In this document: positions 6,735 to 8,781 of the stretch, one piece after another | Position numbering within the stretch: position 1 is the first letter of the stretch | Layout of the letters: the number at the start of each line of letters is the position of its first letter | From: Bacillota bacterium | Lineage (GTDB): Bacteria > Bacillota > Clostridia > Acetivibrionales > DSM-2933 | Direction of reading: 5' to 3' | Assembly (NCBI GenBank): GCA_030705945.1 | Contig: JAUZPS010000166.1 | Coordinates: forward strand, 1-8,781 | DNA length: 8,781 bases | The notes under the pieces: model-generated | What the model was told of the DNA's origin: nothing | The model's input: only the letters and a program-made list of their open reading frames with translations | Databases searched by the model: none | Made by a program: the position numbers and the translations under genes

Positions 6735-6839
6735 TATATAAAAAGCAATTAATCTTTTACATTTGCCTATCACAAAATAACGTTAAAGCGTTCGTTATTT
6801 TGCTCCGTCAAATGTAAGATTAATAGTGCTTTTTATATA
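6735..6839. repeat. Palindromic repeat, copy B (complete, MITE-like)
   Basis: The outer arms at 6735-6765 and 6809-6839 are near-perfect inverted repeats, starting TATATAAAAAGC and ending GCTTTTTATATA. An inner inverted repeat CAAAATAACG/CGTTATTTTG (6773-6782, 6793-6802) sits at the centre, so the whole 105 bases can fold into a nested cruciform. It encodes nothing and lies 29 bases after the GH43 stop codon. Its first 35 bases recur exactly at 8747-8781, and a degenerate inverted copy lies at 713-827. This looks like a non-autonomous mobile element with terminal inverted repeats; a duplicated TA target cannot be told apart from the TA-rich ends. Confidence 0.75.
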
Positions 6840-6868
6840 GTTATAGCTCAGTAATTTTCAATATCTCT

Positions 6869-8539
6869 TTAGGCGACAGTATTAAATTTTGCCGCAATAA
6901 GTATTACATCAGCCATATTTATAGCTCCATCATTATTCAAGTCGCAAGCTTCAGCATATCCAGCATTTCCTTTTGTTGTATTAAATTTGCCTGCCAATAT
7001 TATTACGTCTGCCATATTTATCACTCCGTCATTGTTTAAGTCATATCTGTTCACAATAGTAGTAGGAGTTGAAGTAGGGGCTGATGTACGAGTTGGAGTA
7101 GGGGTTGATGCGCGAGTTGGGGTGGGTGTTGATGTAGGTGTGGAAGTAGGGCTTGAAGTTGAGGCGCTAAACTTCCACCAATTAAGATTAAACAGATTAC
7201 CGCTGCCACCTGTGAATTTTAAATAAAGATCATGAACACTGCTTGCACCGGTTACCTTACAGGATTTAGTAGCCCAAGTCTGCGAACCGCCAGTACCCTG
7301 TACAGCGCAAGTTCCAACTAGTGTCCCAGTCGGGCTGTCAAGATGAATCTCAATATTTCCACCGCTGGTTGCTGATGCTACTCTTGCATCAAATGACACC
7401 GCGCCGGAGCCAAAATCAACGCCCCTTACTCTTACCCAGTCGCCATTTTCAATTAAATTTACATCGCGACCGCCTTCACTGCACGCTTCAGTATTAATAC
7501 CTGATTCCTGAGCCATTGTTTCTGCTTCATTTGTAATATAAGGATTTACTTTCTTAAGCTGAGTTAAACCGTCCTTTGTAATAGTAACCTTCTTTATTGT
7601 ACCATCAGCATTGTATTCCAGCTTGTCTATACATACACTTCTCTGAAATGTTCTTGCATCGCCTTTAGGCTGATTATTTAGTATTGCTACTTCTCTATTA
7701 TGATAAGCAATATACCAGCTTCCTTTATATTCAACAATTCCATGATGGTTATTATTGCCTTCATTATCAGGAGGACAGTCCATTACTGTACCTTTATAAA
7801 CAAACCCGGTTAATGGACTGTCACTCATCATATATTCTATTTTTGTACCGCTGCCAGGACGTATGCAACATGAATAATAATATTTTCCTTTATATTTGTG
7901 AATATACGAATCCTCGAACATATTAGGCATAGGAATTGTAACCGCAGAACCACTAAGGCTTATCATATCGCTACCGAGCTTAAATGCGCGGGTATTATTA
8001 TCTACGCTTCCACCGCCAAAATATATGTATGCTTGTCCGTCATCATCAACTAAAGCTCCAGGGTCGAAGCACCAAAATCCGCTTGGAGGATTTACTCCAG
8101 GTGAACTTCCAGTTATCAATGCCTTTCCGAGCGCATCAGTAAAAGGTCCAGTAGGGCTATTGCTTACCGCAACACCTATACCACCCGCATTATTTCCAAA
8201 ATACATGTAATATTTATTATTTTTGGTAACAACAACAGGAGCCCATGATAATTTTGCTCCCCAATTAGGCGCTTTAAAAACTTCACCATGATCTGTCCAA
8301 TTCTTCAGGTCATCTGTTGATATACAGGTAATATCGTTCATAATATAACCTGGATGATTTGGGTCATATACGTCATGCGAGCAGTAAAGATATAATCTGT
8401 CACCTACTACCAAGCAACATGGATCTGCTGTATAACGCTGATAGAATATCGGGTAATCCGCATTTACAGAAATAGCGCTCGATAATATCAAACCCAAAAT
8501 AATAAAAACCGATAAAACCTTTCTTAATTTTTTTAACAT
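6869..8539 (-). CDS. Cellulosomal GH43 arabinofuranosidase-type enzyme with CBM6 and dockerin
   Basis: This secreted protein of 556 residues probably removes alpha-L-arabinofuranosyl side groups from arabinoxylan or arabinan. A signal peptide (about 1-27, cleavage near VNA-DY) is followed directly by a five-bladed GH43 catalytic domain (about 30-325). The three acidic residues are visible: D39 in TADPCC (base), D159 in WCFDPG (pKa-setting) and E209 in MFEDSYIHK (acid). H265/H266 in NNNHHG fit the His that lines the metal site in this family. A CBM6 (about 336-458, NEAETMAQ to NLNWWKF) should bind xylan-type chains. A Ser/Thr/Pro/Arg linker (460-495) leads to a full type I dockerin with calcium residues D500/N502/D504/N508/D511 and D533/N535/D537/N541/D544. 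GAGGGAG precedes the ATG. GH43 with CBM6 is common in arabinoxylan arabinofuranohydrolases; xylosidase activity cannot be excluded. The gene is bracketed by palindromic repeat copies B and C. Confidence 0.94.
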   Translation of the reverse strand: MLKKLRKVLSVFIILGLILSSAISVNADYPIFYQRYTADPCCLVVGDRLYLYCSHDVYDPNHPGYIMNDITCISTDDLKNWTDHGEVFKAPNWGAKLSWAPVVVTKNNKYYMYFGNNAGGIGVAVSNSPTGPFTDALGKALITGSSPGVNPPSGFWCFDPGALVDDDGQAYIYFGGGSVDNNTRAFKLGSDMISLSGSAVTIPMPNMFEDSYIHKYKGKYYYSCCIRPGSGTKIEYMMSDSPLTGFVYKGTVMDCPPDNEGNNNHHGIVEYKGSWYIAYHNREVAILNNQPKGDARTFQRSVCIDKLEYNADGTIKKVTITKDGLTQLKKVNPYITNEAETMAQESGINTEACSEGGRDVNLIENGDWVRVRGVDFGSGAVSFDARVASATSGGNIEIHLDSPTGTLVGTCAVQGTGGSQTWATKSCKVTGASSVHDLYLKFTGGSGNLFNLNWWKFSASTSSPTSTPTSTPTPTRASTPTPTRTSAPTSTPTTIVNRYDLNNDGVINMADVIILAGKFNTTKGNAGYAEACDLNNDGAINMADVILIAAKFNTVA

Positions 8540-8607
8540 AAAGACACTCCCTCTTTCTTATATTTTATTTACTTTTAAATTTAATAGTTGCTCTGAGTAG
8601 TTAATAA

Positions 8608-8678
8608 GGGCGTTTCAAAAAATTCCTTGTTCAAGTTTATAAGGCAGAAACCTATTACTTCAAGTTTTTGAAACGCTC
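8608..8678. promoter_or_regulatory. Long inverted repeat in the GH43 leader
   Basis: GCGTTTCAAAAA (8610-8621) and TTTTTGAAACGC (8665-8676) are perfect 12-base arms separated by 43 bases, extended by a wobble and a G-C pair at 8608/8678. It lies about 70-140 bases before the GH43 start, so if transcription begins upstream it forms a large leader stem-loop. No T-tract follows on the minus strand, which argues against a terminator for that strand. I recognise no riboswitch class. A small mobile element or a DNA-level operator are alternatives. Confidence 0.5.
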
Positions 8679-8705
8679 AGTTGTTAAGTTTTTTTTGATA
8701 CAACC

Positions 8706-8735
8706 TTAACTGCATTTTAATGTAAAATCTTTTTC
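8706..8735 (-). promoter_or_regulatory. Regulatory motif candidate shared by rsgI and GH43 leaders (GH43 copy)
   Basis: The minus strand reads GAAAAAGA, TTTTACATTA, then AAATGCAGTTAA, matching the element at 5588-5619 in the rsgI leader. It lies about 165-195 bases upstream of the GH43 start, between palindromic repeat copy C and the long inverted repeat. TTTACA within it could be a -35 box, but no good -10 box follows at the right distance. Confidence 0.35.
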
Positions 8736-8746
8736 GTAACTTATAC

Positions 8747-8781
8747 TATATAAAAAGCAATTAATCTTTTACATTTGCCTA
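8747..8781. repeat. Palindromic repeat, copy C (left arm only, cut by window edge)
   Basis: These 35 bases are identical to 6735-6769 and in the same orientation. They comprise the whole left arm of copy B and the first bases of its centre; the rest lies beyond the window. With copy B they bracket the GH43 gene and its leader as direct repeats about 1.9 kb apart. Confidence 0.7.

Noticed and set aside
6987..7226. Plus-strand ORF opposite the GH43 linker (VGVGVDARVGV repeats)
   Set aside because: Its repetitive valine/glycine composition is the complement of the Pro/Thr linker codons; it is not a gene.
7684..8210. Two plus-strand ORFs inside the GH43 catalytic domain
   Set aside because: Both are antisense to conserved catalytic sequence, with no ribosome-binding site or domain.
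8733..8736. CGAA on the minus strand upstream of GH43 as a sigma-I -10 element
   Set aside because: No GGACT-like hexamer or suitable A-tract lies 17-18 bases upstream, so the match is to four bases only.
713..8781. Repeats as a CRISPR array
   Set aside because: The copies are kilobases apart, palindromic along their whole length and diverged, with no regular spacers.

Overview
The window is AT-rich DNA that probably comes from a cellulosome-forming anaerobic Firmicute. Two secreted glycoside hydrolases end in type I dockerins behind Pro/Thr linkers, and between them lies a SigI/RsgI pair whose anti-sigma factor carries a carbohydrate-binding module on the cell exterior. Dedicated SigI/RsgI pairs with such sensor domains are known from the Acetivibrio (Clostridium) thermocellum / A. 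cellulolyticus / Pseudobacteroides group. The species assignment is inference. All recognised genes are on the minus strand.

Layout in transcription order, from high to low coordinates. 8781-8540: leader of the GH43 gene, with part of a palindromic repeat (copy C), a motif shared with the rsgI leader and a long inverted repeat. 8539-6869: GH43-CBM6-dockerin, probably an alpha-L-arabinofuranosidase or arabinoxylan-active enzyme. 6868-6449: a complete palindromic repeat (copy B), a strong intrinsic terminator and the sigI promoter region. 6448-5714: sigI. 5713-5480: an unusually long sigI-rsgI gap. 5479-4034: rsgI with a C-terminal CBM42 (AbfB, arabinofuranose-binding). 4033-3858: promoter region. 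3857-1155: GH127/GH146 beta-L-arabinofuranosidase with dockerin. 1154-460: about 700 bases holding a terminator-like hairpin, a promoter candidate, a degenerate palindromic repeat (copy A), a possible 21-residue ORF and a second terminator. 459-1: N-terminal receiver part of a YesN-like response regulator, cut by the window edge.

The genes suggest a self-contained arabinose-polymer module. CBM42 on RsgI would sense arabinofuranosyl-containing polysaccharide outside the cell and release SigI, which would then drive arabinose-releasing cellulosomal enzymes. The best new observation supports this. A bipartite motif (C/G)GGACT, A-rich spacer of 17-18 bases, CGAA occurs upstream of sigI, upstream of the GH127 gene, and far upstream of the response-regulator gene, each time on the coding strand. 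Its CGAA core fits the CGWA -10 element reported for clostridial SigI promoters. It therefore looks like a sigma-I promoter set giving autoregulation, enzyme output and a link to a two-component system. The GH43 gene lacks this motif in the visible leader but shares a different roughly 30-base element with rsgI.

No tRNA, rRNA, CRISPR array or transposase gene was seen.
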